A stretch of 64,000 nt of DNA from Niallia nealsonii (GTDB lineage: Bacteria > Bacillota > Bacilli > Bacillales > Cytobacillaceae), in the NCBI RefSeq assembly GCF_002835805.1, contig NZ_PISE01000015.1:62001-126000 (forward strand), in the 5' to 3' direction. The notes under the pieces are model-generated. The model was given only the letters and a program-made list of their open reading frames with translations, searched no databases and was not told where the DNA came from. Positions 9,943 to 17,929 of this stretch are shown here, one piece after another (within the stretch, counting starts at the first letter, position 1; each line of letters starts with the position of its first letter). Both the position numbers and the translations under genes were made by a program.

Positions 9943-10060
9943 CTAACCTTTATACACCAATTCCTTTTCATAATCCTTTACATGAAATAAATGTAATCGA
10001 TTCTTTCCTGTTCGTTTCACTTTATATAATGCTTCATCAGCTAAATTAAGTTTTTTACCT
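9943..10060 (-). pseudogene. C-terminal remnant of a GGDEF (diguanylate cyclase) gene
   Basis: On the minus strand about 38 codons read NLADEALYKVKRTGKNRLH and a short tail, ending in TAG at 9943-9945. ADEALYKVKRTGKNR is the well-known C-terminal signature of GGDEF domains. Upstream in the same frame are several stops, and no GG(D/E)EF motif or start codon is present. Only the 3' scrap of a diguanylate cyclase gene survives. This is seen directly from translation; what removed the rest is unknown. Confidence 0.75.
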
Positions 10061-10156
10061 ATATTTTACTATACCAGCTACTCTATTATTAAGGCCGTTC
10101 TCGTAAACTTTGTTGTTTTTAACAGAAAAAAATAGAAGGAATAGTTTTTAGGAAAT

Positions 10157-10211
10157 GTAATACACGTAGACTCCCGTGGAATGCTCGCTCACGGAAAGCG
10201 AAGTGTATTAC
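10157..10211. repeat. Nested palindromic intergenic element
   Basis: GTAATACAC (10157-10165) pairs with GTGTATTAC (10203-10211), and inside it CCGTG (10174-10178) pairs with CACGG (10190-10194). The composition is markedly more GC-rich than the surrounding spacer (9940-10383). It resembles the small mobile-like intergenic repeats of Bacillus genomes, but I cannot assign a named family. No ORF is present. Confidence 0.5.
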
Positions 10212-10383
10212 GTCTGCGTGTTTAAAAGTAACAATCTTTTAGAAAACAGCCATTATTAAAAATAACCTCTTTTCCTTCTCCTATTTTATAACTCTTAACA
10301 AGAAGCTGTTATACAACACATTTCTCCTACTAATTATTAATTTTTTACTAATAAAAAAAGATACAGTTTTTCTGTACCTTTCC

Positions 10384-11904
10384 TTACTTCTTAATAATAA
10401 TATAAGCCTGTTTTGGATGGTTTGGCTGATTAGGATATTTGAGCCTGATTTTCCTTTTATCTAATAACTTGGCCAAATAATTATTTCTTAATCCATCAGG
10501 AGTTCTTGCTAATAAGTGCGCTAATTCTCTTAACATGAGAGGCTTCTGACTACAAAGATTTACTATAATATCCTCCATCACACTTGGAGACAATCGTTTT
10601 TTCCTTCTAGCAAGCTCTGATATTTCCCATAATTTTTTATCCATTTCTTCTGAGGAAGATTCGTTTATCTCCTCTTCTAGAAGATCCTTTGTTGAATGAC
10701 TCGCTACTATATCTACCTTTTCATGAACATCACTCTCGTCTTCACTATTATAGGAGTTCGCCATGTCGTCAAAAGGTGACATTGTACTATCATCTAACTC
10801 ATTTTCACTATTACAGGAGTTCAACTTTTTATTATAGGAGTTGAATCCACTATTAAAGGAGTTGTGTTCGTTATTATAGGAGTCTGACTCTTTACTATAG
10901 GAGCTATTGTCGCTACTAAAGGAGTTAACCATGTTATTATAGGAGTCTAATTCACTACTAAAGGAGTTGTGTTCGTTATTATAGGAGTTGCCTTTGTCGT
11001 CAAAATTCAACATTATTAGCTCCTCTTCACTAGAAAATAAAAAAAGATTATTTTCCTTTTCTCTTGTTTCTTCTTCGCTGATTCCCTTTTGCTTTACATG
11101 CAGCCTAAGAATAGTACGCTCGAGCCCTGACTCTTTTATAAAATCAAAAGAGCCGTCCCCACCATAACGTTCCCATAATCCTTTAGTACTTTTTAAGCTA
11201 GAACCTGTTCTTTTACAAAGACCAATTAAAATGAACATTTTAAAAAGGTTAGGGTTACGTAGATTACTTACATTGCCTTCTAATGCTTGCTCTAAAGGTA
11301 TACGCAGAAGGCCTGGATTGGAAAATTGAAATAAATCTGGTTTTTTTTCAATCACAACGCCGCCTTCTCCATAATAATCAGCATGAACTAATGCATTGAT
11401 TAATGGTTCCTGCAGGCAAAATAGAGCGCTTGTTTCCTCAGCGGGGGTAAAATAAGCATTCTGATACAAATTATTAAAATTAGCCTTTAACTCTACATGA
11501 GCTTTGAAATAAAAATCAAATACATTCCCTGACCAAGTTCCATCCTGTGAAGTAAAACGTTTGGACCAGTTATCCGCTATCTTTTCTCCTAAGATTTCTC
11601 TATATTCAAGAAAAAATTGCGGCAATACCTCCGTAATAATCCTTTCTTCACTAAACATCAATAAACCAGCAAGAGTTAAACCTTCCTGATTGGTGTTTCT
11701 TACCTTTCCCCATGCACCAATTTTATATAAAAACTCTTTTATTTCTAATCCATTCCAAGGATGATTAGGATTAATTGATGAAAATTCCCCTCGATATTTT
11801 TTAATAGAATCGAAATTCAGTTCATTGATCCCATAATATTCTAAGATTACATTATCTTGTGGAACAGATGAATAATCAGGTGGATGATGTATATTCACGT
11901 TCAA
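10384..11904 (-). CDS. ATP-binding (GHKL, COG2865-like) putative regulator with heptad repeat linker
   Basis: A 506-residue protein resembling the C-terminal part of COG2865 'RecG-related' regulators. Residues ~165-210 look like a GHKL ATPase core: EPLINALVHADYYGEGGVVI followed by LFQFSNPGLLRIP and a RNPNLFKMF motif. Residues ~300-365 are a low-complexity linker of seven-residue units of the form x-x-N-S-Y/F-N/S-N/S. The last ~70 residues look like a winged helix (LMLRELAHLLARTPDGLRNNYL). No AlbA_2 DNA-binding domain is seen at the N-terminus. The function is unknown; transcriptional control is the usual guess for this group. It is monocistronic. Confidence 0.65.
   Translation of the reverse strand: MNVNIHHPPDYSSVPQDNVILEYYGINELNFDSIKKYRGEFSSINPNHPWNGLEIKEFLYKIGAWGKVRNTNQEGLTLAGLLMFSEERIITEVLPQFFLEYREILGEKIADNWSKRFTSQDGTWSGNVFDFYFKAHVELKANFNNLYQNAYFTPAEETSALFCLQEPLINALVHADYYGEGGVVIEKKPDLFQFSNPGLLRIPLEQALEGNVSNLRNPNLFKMFILIGLCKRTGSSLKSTKGLWERYGGDGSFDFIKESGLERTILRLHVKQKGISEEETREKENNLFLFSSEEELIMLNFDDKGNSYNNEHNSFSSELDSYNNMVNSFSSDNSSYSKESDSYNNEHNSFNSGFNSYNKKLNSCNSENELDDSTMSPFDDMANSYNSEDESDVHEKVDIVASHSTKDLLEEEINESSSEEMDKKLWEISELARRKKRLSPSVMEDIIVNLCSQKPLMLRELAHLLARTPDGLRNNYLAKLLDKRKIRLKYPNQPNHPKQAYIIIKK
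10806..10994. repeat. 21-bp minisatellite inside the ATP-binding regulator gene
   Basis: The pentamer AGGAG on the plus strand recurs at exact 21-base intervals at 10815, 10836, 10857, 10878, 10899, 10920, 10941, 10962 and 10983, nine consecutive units. Each unit encodes one seven-residue repeat on the minus strand (for example NSYNNEH). Further imperfect units occur to about 10750. Confidence 0.85.
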
Positions 11905-12548
11905 TCGCCCCTCTTATACTCGATTTATATCTATCTTTTAATTATTCTTATTCTACCATCTTTTGTTTAGTTCTTCTCTCCTTTATAAGATAAGTAATAT
12001 TTTCCATTATAAGAAACTTTAAAACAGCTCATTAAAAATAGTATGAAATATTTTTTTAATATATAAATATAATTTCCCTTCCTATACTCTTATTGTATTT
12101 TTATTCATAAAAAATACATATTTATATCTTCGTTATTTCAGCTACATACAATTACGAGATCTTTTCCAAACTGCAGAAAAACTACAGAAGGATAAAATTA
12201 AAAGGCCAGATAATAAAATTTTGATATTCACTTTCTTTTTATATATTTTTATCTAGTTATGTATCCCTCATTTATAAAAACGCATAATAAAATAGCATCT
12301 ATTGATAATAGTATAATTTATATTCTACAAAACAAATTATATGATAGAGAATCCATCTAATGTCTTCTGGATATGGACAATCATTACTTCTTCCAAATTA
12401 AGATCCTTCGAAAAAGAGTCTTCCTATAAATAGAGAATATTGCTTAATTATTTTTAAACAGAACTATTTTCTTACTTATTAAAATAGTCCTCTATAATAT
12501 ATTTATAATCTGAAAATACTATATTAGTTTCATAGTTCATAATCTATA
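11905..12548. other. AT-rich intergenic region without recognisable gene
   Basis: These 644 bases between two minus-strand genes are very AT-rich. I found no ORF with a ribosome site, no tRNA and no clear riboswitch. Promoters for the gene at 10384-11904 presumably lie at its left edge. Confidence 0.5.
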
Positions 12549-13460
12549 TCACGATACATAGAAATGTATAATTTGCTCGAGCTCTTCCAAATACAGTTTA
12601 GCCATTCTGCTCAGTTGTGTTTTTTTATGTACTACCCAGCCAACTGTAATAATTTCTCCTTCTTCAAGTGGAACAGATACAATATTAGGGCCATTTAAAT
12701 CTGCACTTACAATACCAGTGGAGATGGTATACCCATTCAATCCAATTAATAAATTAAAAAGGGTTGCCCGGTCACTGACTTGAATGCTTTTTTTACTAGG
12801 AATCGTGCTAAAAATCTCTTCCGAATAATAAAACGAATTAAACTCTCCTTGTTCAAAATTAAGCCGGGGATATTCTTCTAAATCTTCTAAAGTAACAGAT
12901 GACTTATTTGCAAGTGGATTCTGAGAACTTACAAAGATATGAGGCGCTGCTTTAAAAAGTACGTGAAAATCTAACCCTTCCTCCTTTAGCAGCTGCATCA
13001 TTACTTTTTCATTAAAAGAGCTAACATACAAAATACCGATTTCACTACGTAAATTCTTGACGTCTTCAATAATTTCATAGGTTCTAGTTTCCCTCATCGT
13101 AAATTGATATTTATCTCCCCCATGCTTTTTTATCATTTCTACAAATGCATTTACAGCAAATGCATAATGCTGTGTAGAAATGGAAAATAATTGCTGAGAG
13201 GGAACAGTATCAAAATACCTCCGCTCTAATAGTTCAACTTGTTCTACTACCTGCCTAGCATATCCAAGAAACTCAGCCCCGTCTGGTGAAAGGGTAATGC
13301 CAGTGGATGTACGAGTAAAAATAGTAATGCCTATTTCTTTTTCAAGTTCTTTTATTGCCTTTGATAAACTAGGTTGTGATATATATAATCTGCGTGCAGC
13401 CTCATTAATAGAGCCACACATGACAACTTCAATAACATATCTTAATTGATGCAATTTCAT
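12549..13460 (-). CDS. LysR-family transcriptional regulator
   Basis: A 303-residue LysR-type regulator. The N-terminal winged helix reads LRYVIEVVMCGSINEAARRL then YISQPSLSKAIKELEKEIG (residues 5-45), the family's helix-turn-helix. The rest is the periplasmic-binding-like effector domain. It is divergent from the MetE-like gene at 13916 with a 455-base spacer. LysR regulators commonly control the divergent neighbour, so control of the MetE-like/transporter pair is a reasonable inference. The effector is unknown. Confidence 0.88.
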   Translation of the reverse strand: MKLHQLRYVIEVVMCGSINEAARRLYISQPSLSKAIKELEKEIGITIFTRTSTGITLSPDGAEFLGYARQVVEQVELLERRYFDTVPSQQLFSISTQHYAFAVNAFVEMIKKHGGDKYQFTMRETRTYEIIEDVKNLRSEIGILYVSSFNEKVMMQLLKEEGLDFHVLFKAAPHIFVSSQNPLANKSSVTLEDLEEYPRLNFEQGEFNSFYYSEEIFSTIPSKKSIQVSDRATLFNLLIGLNGYTISTGIVSADLNGPNIVSVPLEEGEIITVGWVVHKKTQLSRMAKLYLEELEQIIHFYVS

Positions 13461-13790
13461 CTTTAATCCCTCATTTTTTTAAAAATATTCTCATTATATT
13501 ATAAAAATTTTATTCCGCTATTCTAACCTTATCCCAAATAAACACAAATGAATAGAGAACGGTTAAACTTTTGAAAATCTTCCTTTGCTTTTTAAGACTT
13601 TTTACATAATAGGTAACAATACAAGTAGAACTATGCTTCTAATAAAGTAAGACTTCAATGAAGCTTTTACTCAGCAATTTTCTACCCGTCTAGATGTCTC
13701 ATTCTCTCTTATCATCCCTTAGGTGATGGTCAAAAGCCCGTTAATGCATGGTAAGGATAGAATAGTAGAAAATCAAATGTCCACTAGAAT

Positions 13791-13843
13791 ATAAAAGTAA
13801 TTAGTCGTTATAGCTTTTAGTTATAACGACTAATTACTTTTAT
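13791..13843. repeat. Perfect 22-bp inverted repeat upstream of the MetE-like gene
   Basis: Arms 13791-13812 and 13822-13843 are perfect reverse complements around a nine-base loop (GCTTTTAGT). It lies 72 bases before the MetE-like ATG. The right arm ends ACTTTTAT, a weak U tract, so it may be a terminator/attenuator, or an operator. The rest of the 13461-13915 spacer holds no ORF; I saw no S-box core. Confidence 0.8.
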
Positions 13844-13915
13844 CAGTTACACTATAGCCCTTTAATCATGTTAGGATACAAACATCCGAGTTAGAAAAAG
13901 AAAAGAGGAAATTTT

Positions 13916-15031
13916 ATGAAAACACTAAATACATCCAACAACAATGCGACTATTTTTCGTGCTGATCAAGTTGGTAGTTTATTGCGATCAGATGCAATAA
14001 AAAAAGCCCGCTTACAGAACACTAATGGAGAAATTTCCTTAGAACAATTACGCAAAATCGAAGATAAAGAAATTGCAAGAATTGTACAAAAACAAAAAGA
14101 AGTAGGTCTTCAGGCTATTACCGACGGAGAATTTCGCAGAGCTTGGTGGCATTTTGACTTCTTAGAAAAATTGGTTGGAGTTAATGGTTTTTGGGAAGGA
14201 AATGGTATCCAATTTCATCAAAAACAAACAAAATCTCGTGCGATTAAAGTAACCAGCAAATTAGACTTTGAAAATCATCCTATGTTAGAAGATTATAAGT
14301 ATCTTCATCAAGCAGCTGGGGACCATACAGCAAAATTTACAATTCCGAGTCCAAGTATGCTGCACTTTCGTGGAGAGATTGATAAATCCATTTATCCAGA
14401 TGAGGAAGAATTCTTTGATGATTTAGCCAAAACATATAAAAAAGGCTTGCAAGCTTTTTATGATGCTGGTTGCCGCTACCTGCAGCTTGATGATACATCA
14501 TGGGCTTATTTATGTTCAAAAGAGCAAAAAGAACAGCTTCGTGCAAAAGGATTGAATCCTGATTATTTAATTAAAATGTATCTGGATACGTTAAATAAAG
14601 CAGTAGCGGATCGACCAGATGATTTAAAAATAACGATGCATATTTGTCGTGGAAATTTCCGTTCCACATGGATTTCCTCTGGTGGATATGAACCGGTGGC
14701 AGAACAATTATTTGGCCATTTAAATATCGATGGTTTCTTCTTAGAATATGACAATGACCGTTCAGGCGGGTTTGAGCCACTTCGTTTTGTAAATAAATCT
14801 GATTTAAATATTGTTTTAGGCTTAATTACTTCCAAATTTGGTGAATTAGAGAGTAAAGATACCATTATAAAACGAATTGAAGAAGCATCACAATTTGTTG
14901 ATTTAAACCAGCTATGCTTGAGTCCTCAATGTGGGTTTGCATCTACGGAAGAAGGCAACTTATTAACTGAGGAACAACAATGGTCAAAACTTCAACATGT
15001 CGTGGACATCTCCAAAGAAGTTTGGAAATAA
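13916..15031 (+). CDS. MetE C-terminal-like methyltransferase (YxjG/YxjH family)
   Basis: A 371-residue protein homologous to the catalytic C-terminal half of cobalamin-independent methionine synthase, the form typified by B. subtilis YxjG/YxjH (about 375 residues). Visible features are FRADQVGSLLRSDAIKKARL at the start, ITDGEFRRAWWHFDF (near residue 67), LQLDDTSWAYL (near 192), the zinc-site HICRGN (near 242) and LCLSPQCGFAS (near 340) with the second zinc Cys. These enzymes move a methyl group to a thiol such as homocysteine; the donor is uncertain. A GAGGAAA ribosome site precedes it. It is followed 45 bases later by an MFS transporter, probably its operon partner. Confidence 0.85.
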   Translation: MKTLNTSNNNATIFRADQVGSLLRSDAIKKARLQNTNGEISLEQLRKIEDKEIARIVQKQKEVGLQAITDGEFRRAWWHFDFLEKLVGVNGFWEGNGIQFHQKQTKSRAIKVTSKLDFENHPMLEDYKYLHQAAGDHTAKFTIPSPSMLHFRGEIDKSIYPDEEEFFDDLAKTYKKGLQAFYDAGCRYLQLDDTSWAYLCSKEQKEQLRAKGLNPDYLIKMYLDTLNKAVADRPDDLKITMHICRGNFRSTWISSGGYEPVAEQLFGHLNIDGFFLEYDNDRSGGFEPLRFVNKSDLNIVLGLITSKFGELESKDTIIKRIEEASQFVDLNQLCLSPQCGFASTEEGNLLTEEQQWSKLQHVVDISKEVWK

Positions 15032-15076
15032 ACGAATTTTTGAGAAAAAGAAAAAAGAAAAAAAAGGAGGAATAAT

Positions 15077-16441
15077 ATGCGTGTTATTCAGACTTCTCAG
15101 GTAATTGCTGAAAGTAAGTTTAATAAATTTCATTTATTGGTTTTTCTTTGGTGTTTTTATGCCATTGCTTTTGATGGTTTTGATATTGCTTTATACGGGA
15201 TTGGGTTGCCATTAATGATGAAGGACTATGAGCTAACGCTTGTAGAGGCAGGAGCAATCGGCAGCTATACTCTAGTTGGTATGATGCTTGGTTCCTTTTT
15301 GCTTGGTTCCCTTTCCGATATTATCGGCCGAAAAAAAATATTAGCGATTTGTATGCTTTTATTCAGTGTATTTTCCCTTTTGGCTGGTTTAGCTCCAAAC
15401 TCCCTAACCTTTACGATTATGCGCTTTATTGCTGCTCTTGGGATGGGTGGATTAATGCCAGCTGTAATTGCCATGATGACAGAATACTCACCTAAAAAAA
15501 ACCGAGCGCTGATTGTGGCGACAATGTATTGCGGTTATTCCATAGGGGCTATTTTAGCTTCACTAATAGGCATGTATTTAATGGAAAGTATAGGATGGAG
15601 ATTTTTATATTGGCTAGGGATTATTCCTCTTATTACCCTGCCATTGTTCCTTAAACAGTTTCCTGAATCGCTATCCTATTATATTCTTCGCAATCAAGGG
15701 GGAAAAATAGCCAATATTCTCAATAGAATAGATTCTAAAGGAAAGTATCAAGCAACAGACGATTTTGAATATGCATCTATTAAAGAACGGGCAAAAGGAT
15801 TCCCAGCGAAAAAGCTATTTTCAGACAATCGATTTGTTAGTACCTTAGCCTTTTGGACTGCAGTATTTAGTTGCCTTCTTATGATTTATGGCCTAAATAC
15901 ATGGCTTCCTAAAATTATGCAAGGAGCTGGATATGGAATCACTTCCAGTATCTCATTCAGCCTATCATTAGGAGTTGGCCAAATTGGAGGATCTTTATTA
16001 GGCGGTTATTTAGTGGAACGATTAGGTCATCGAAAAGTACTTATCTATATGTTTTTATTAGGAGCTATTTGCTTTGTTTCCCTTAGCTTAACGTCTAATA
16101 CACTTCTGTTATATGTATTAATCGCCATTGGCGGTGCATGCACAGGGGGAACACAAAACTTAGTGAATCCATATATATCTGAATTTTATCCCCAGGAAAT
16201 CCGCACAACAGGTCTTAGTGTAACTGTTGGGATTGGCCGAATAGGGGCAATACTGGCACCTCTGATAATAGGTCTTTTGCTAGCGACTAATTTAGCACCA
16301 CAAAATGCATTTATGGCATTTGCCGTTCCAAGTATTCTCGGGGTAATTGCCCTTTTATTAGTACAAGAGAAATACGGAAGTTTTGACAAGATTATCAAAA
16401 CATCTAATAGCCATCTTGAAACAAAAAATGAGAGCGCCTAA
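15077..16441 (+). CDS. MFS transporter, aromatic acid:H+ symporter (AAHS)-like
   Basis: A 454-residue, 12-helix major facilitator. AFDGFDIALYGIGLPLMM near residue 30 matches the DGFD signature of the AAHS family (relatives of PcaK/BenK), and GSLSDIIGRKK (near 75) is the MFS loop 2-3 motif. It would import a carboxylate, possibly aromatic, with a proton. The start follows a strong AAGGAGG site. It sits in the same operon as the MetE-like gene and beside a LysR regulator, suggesting uptake and processing of one substrate. The substrate is not deducible from sequence. Confidence 0.85.
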   Translation: MRVIQTSQVIAESKFNKFHLLVFLWCFYAIAFDGFDIALYGIGLPLMMKDYELTLVEAGAIGSYTLVGMMLGSFLLGSLSDIIGRKKILAICMLLFSVFSLLAGLAPNSLTFTIMRFIAALGMGGLMPAVIAMMTEYSPKKNRALIVATMYCGYSIGAILASLIGMYLMESIGWRFLYWLGIIPLITLPLFLKQFPESLSYYILRNQGGKIANILNRIDSKGKYQATDDFEYASIKERAKGFPAKKLFSDNRFVSTLAFWTAVFSCLLMIYGLNTWLPKIMQGAGYGITSSISFSLSLGVGQIGGSLLGGYLVERLGHRKVLIYMFLLGAICFVSLSLTSNTLLLYVLIAIGGACTGGTQNLVNPYISEFYPQEIRTTGLSVTVGIGRIGAILAPLIIGLLLATNLAPQNAFMAFAVPSILGVIALLLVQEKYGSFDKIIKTSNSHLETKNESA

Positions 16442-16493
16442 ATTAATATCTTAAAAAACAAAAAACTACAATATTCCACAAATTTCCTCTTTC

Positions 16494-16528
16494 AAGTAGA
16501 CAGATTACATCATAAAATCTGTCTACTT
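16494..16528. repeat. 13-bp perfect hairpin after the MFS gene
   Basis: AAGTAGACAGATT (16494-16506) pairs with AATCTGTCTACTT (16516-16528). It begins 53 bases after the transporter stop and probably ends that transcript, although no proper T run follows. Confidence 0.6.
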
Positions 16529-16539
16529 AAAAGGGAAAC

Positions 16540-16879
16540 ATGCTTTGGATATTTTTCACCTTTGCGGGATTTCTACTTATGATTGGAACCTCCTATCTGA
16601 CCGTCACAGTAAAAAAAATACTGTCATTTAAAGCATCGTCCTACTTGTTATACTTCTCCGTTCTATATGGCTTATTTTTAGTTTGCCGCTATGCTCCATC
16701 CAATCATAGTATTCTGGTTTTTATGGATGTATTATTTAATTGCCATTTCCTATTTCATTGAATTGATTTCAGCCTCAATCTTAGGCTTTTTATTTCAGCT
16801 ATCCAGCTTGTATCCATATACATATAAAGCTTTAGGCAAGATAGAAGCATTTATAAATAGAAGATTGATAGTAAAATGA
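16540..16879 (+). pseudogene. Small membrane protein with apparent frameshift
   Basis: An ORF from ATG 16540 encodes two hydrophobic segments and then runs into a stop. A +1 frame opening near 16680 continues with WFLWMYYLIAISYFIELIS and ends at 16879. Joined at the TTTTTAG stretch near 16676-16682, they give a plausible ~113-residue polytopic membrane protein with a basic tail. A weak AAAAGGG ribosome site precedes the ATG. No family is recognised. It may be a decayed gene, a sequencing error, or chance. Confidence 0.4.
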
Positions 16880-16969
16880 AAAATCAGGTGAAATCATTGC
16901 TAGTTTAATCGCAGAAACTAGCTCTGCATCAACCATTATCTTTTATCAGCCAAAAGCGCCGAAAAAATA

Positions 16970-17002
16970 AAAAAAGTTCGAACAAGCAAATCGAACTTTT
17001 TT
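16970..17002. terminator. Bidirectional terminator downstream of the Spo0M-like gene
   Basis: AAAAAAGTTCGA and TCGAACTTTTTT form a 12-bp stem with a nine-base loop and T runs on both strands, 33 bases past the stop of the minus-strand gene at 17035. Confidence 0.85.
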
Positions 17003-17034
17003 ACTTTTTTAATCGTAAGAGCTAAACATTACCT

Positions 17035-17421
17035 TTATTCTTTAATAATTAATTCATCATAATCTTCCCTAACTTTATTATCTGCAAAAAAGAGGTTTGT
17101 ATGGAACTTATAGGTAAATCCCGGTGTTGAGGGCTCTATTTTTGTAGATAATTGAAAAGTAAACGGCACTATCAAATCTTCCTTTTCATGTAAGAATTTG
17201 GACATTAAGATGGTAGTAACTGTTTCTACTTTCTCTTCATAACCATCTTGATATTCCTTAATTAAGGAGCACTCTAATCTCTTTAATTTGAGCTTTTTTC
17301 TTCCACCTTTAATGTGAAAGCTGCCAGAAACGACTTCTTGATACATTGCTTCGTTTGTATTAATCATTAAATCTACCTTTGGCGCACCTGCTCTCAATAA
17401 TTCCTTAACGTATGTTAACAA
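17035..17421 (-). CDS. Half-length Spo0M-like sporulation control protein
   Basis: 128 residues resembling the N-terminal arrestin-like half of Spo0M: ELLRAGAPKVDLMINTNEA followed by SGSFHIKGGRKKLKLKRLE and the FTFQLSTKIEPSTPGFTY strands. Full Spo0M is about 258 residues, so the second arrestin-like half and tail are missing. The ORF is intact with its own terminator, so it is either a stand-alone single-domain paralogue or a truncated copy. Spo0M links cytoskeleton and sporulation phosphorelay in B. subtilis; whether this short form does so is unknown. Confidence 0.7.
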   Translation of the reverse strand: MLTYVKELLRAGAPKVDLMINTNEAMYQEVVSGSFHIKGGRKKLKLKRLECSLIKEYQDGYEEKVETVTTILMSKFLHEKEDLIVPFTFQLSTKIEPSTPGFTYKFHTNLFFADNKVREDYDELIIKE

Positions 17422-17447
17422 TAAAATTCTTCCCCCTGATTAATAAA

Positions 17448-17570
17448 TTAACTATTATTCCCTGAATTTTGATTTTGCACAGTAACCGATGAATACTGTA
17501 TAGCAATGCTTCTTGGCGGATTATGCATCTCTAAAATAACAATAGCTACAGCAAATGATTTAATGGTCAT
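17448..17570 (-). CDS. Possible 40-residue ORF downstream of the manganese riboswitch
   Basis: Minus-strand ORF starting ATG at 17570 (MTIKSFAVAIVILEMHNPPR and 20 more residues) with one hydrophobic segment. No convincing ribosome site precedes it; the nearest strong one is over 110 bases upstream. It may be a remnant of the gene the riboswitch once controlled, or chance. No family is recognised. Confidence 0.25.
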   Translation of the reverse strand: MTIKSFAVAIVILEMHNPPRSIAIQYSSVTVQNQNSGNNS

Positions 17571-17686
17571 GAATAACGTTAATAAAATAAAGAATTTCCT
17601 ATGCAAATCACTATCCGACTAAAATGTTCTCTCCCTTTAGTAAATTAAAAAAAGATTAAATGAACTCGTAATTAGCCGAAAGCTTT

Positions 17687-17694
17687 CTCCTCCT
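17687..17694 (-). promoter_or_regulatory. Strong ribosome site with no start codon after it
   Basis: AGGAGGAG on the minus strand, directly downstream of the riboswitch terminator. No ATG, GTG or TTG opens a reading frame in the next 20 bases. It looks like the translation-start region of a gene whose body has been deleted. Confidence 0.55.
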
Positions 17695-17701
17695 AAAAAC
17701 C

Positions 17702-17822
17702 AAAAGACCTTTACCAACTGGCAAAGGTCTCACAAACAACATCACGTTGCCAGTTAAGCCGGTGATAAAACTATCACGTACTGTCGGCATAACTGTCAGC
17801 TACTCCCCTTTGGAGTATTATA
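17702..17822 (-). ncRNA. yybP-ykoY manganese riboswitch with terminator and promoter
   Basis: Read on the minus strand, the family core AAAGGGGAGTAGC (17799-17811) is followed by a GTGAT/ATCAC hairpin, the conserved TCACCGGCTT and GGCAACG segments, then the terminator AGACCTTTGCC / GGTAAAGGTCT (17705-17730) with a T tract. ACCTTT in the terminator can pair with AAAGGGG, as the family switch requires. A TATAAT -10 sits at 17817-17822. Members sense Mn2+ and normally switch on Mn exporters (MntP, TerC/YkoY). No such gene follows here. Confidence 0.85.
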
Positions 17823-17929
17823 ACTTTTACATGTGTACAACCTTAACTCTTAGGCTGTACTATACTACTAATATGCTTCCTTTACATTACGTCAATAAAA
17901 ACGTTTTAAAAGTATGCCTAACTGAATAT

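Noticed and set aside
13461-13915. Possible S-box or tetrahydrofolate riboswitch before the MetE-like gene
   Set aside because: Searched by eye for the conserved cores on both strands; only an imperfect CATC/GATG palindrome near 13720 was found.
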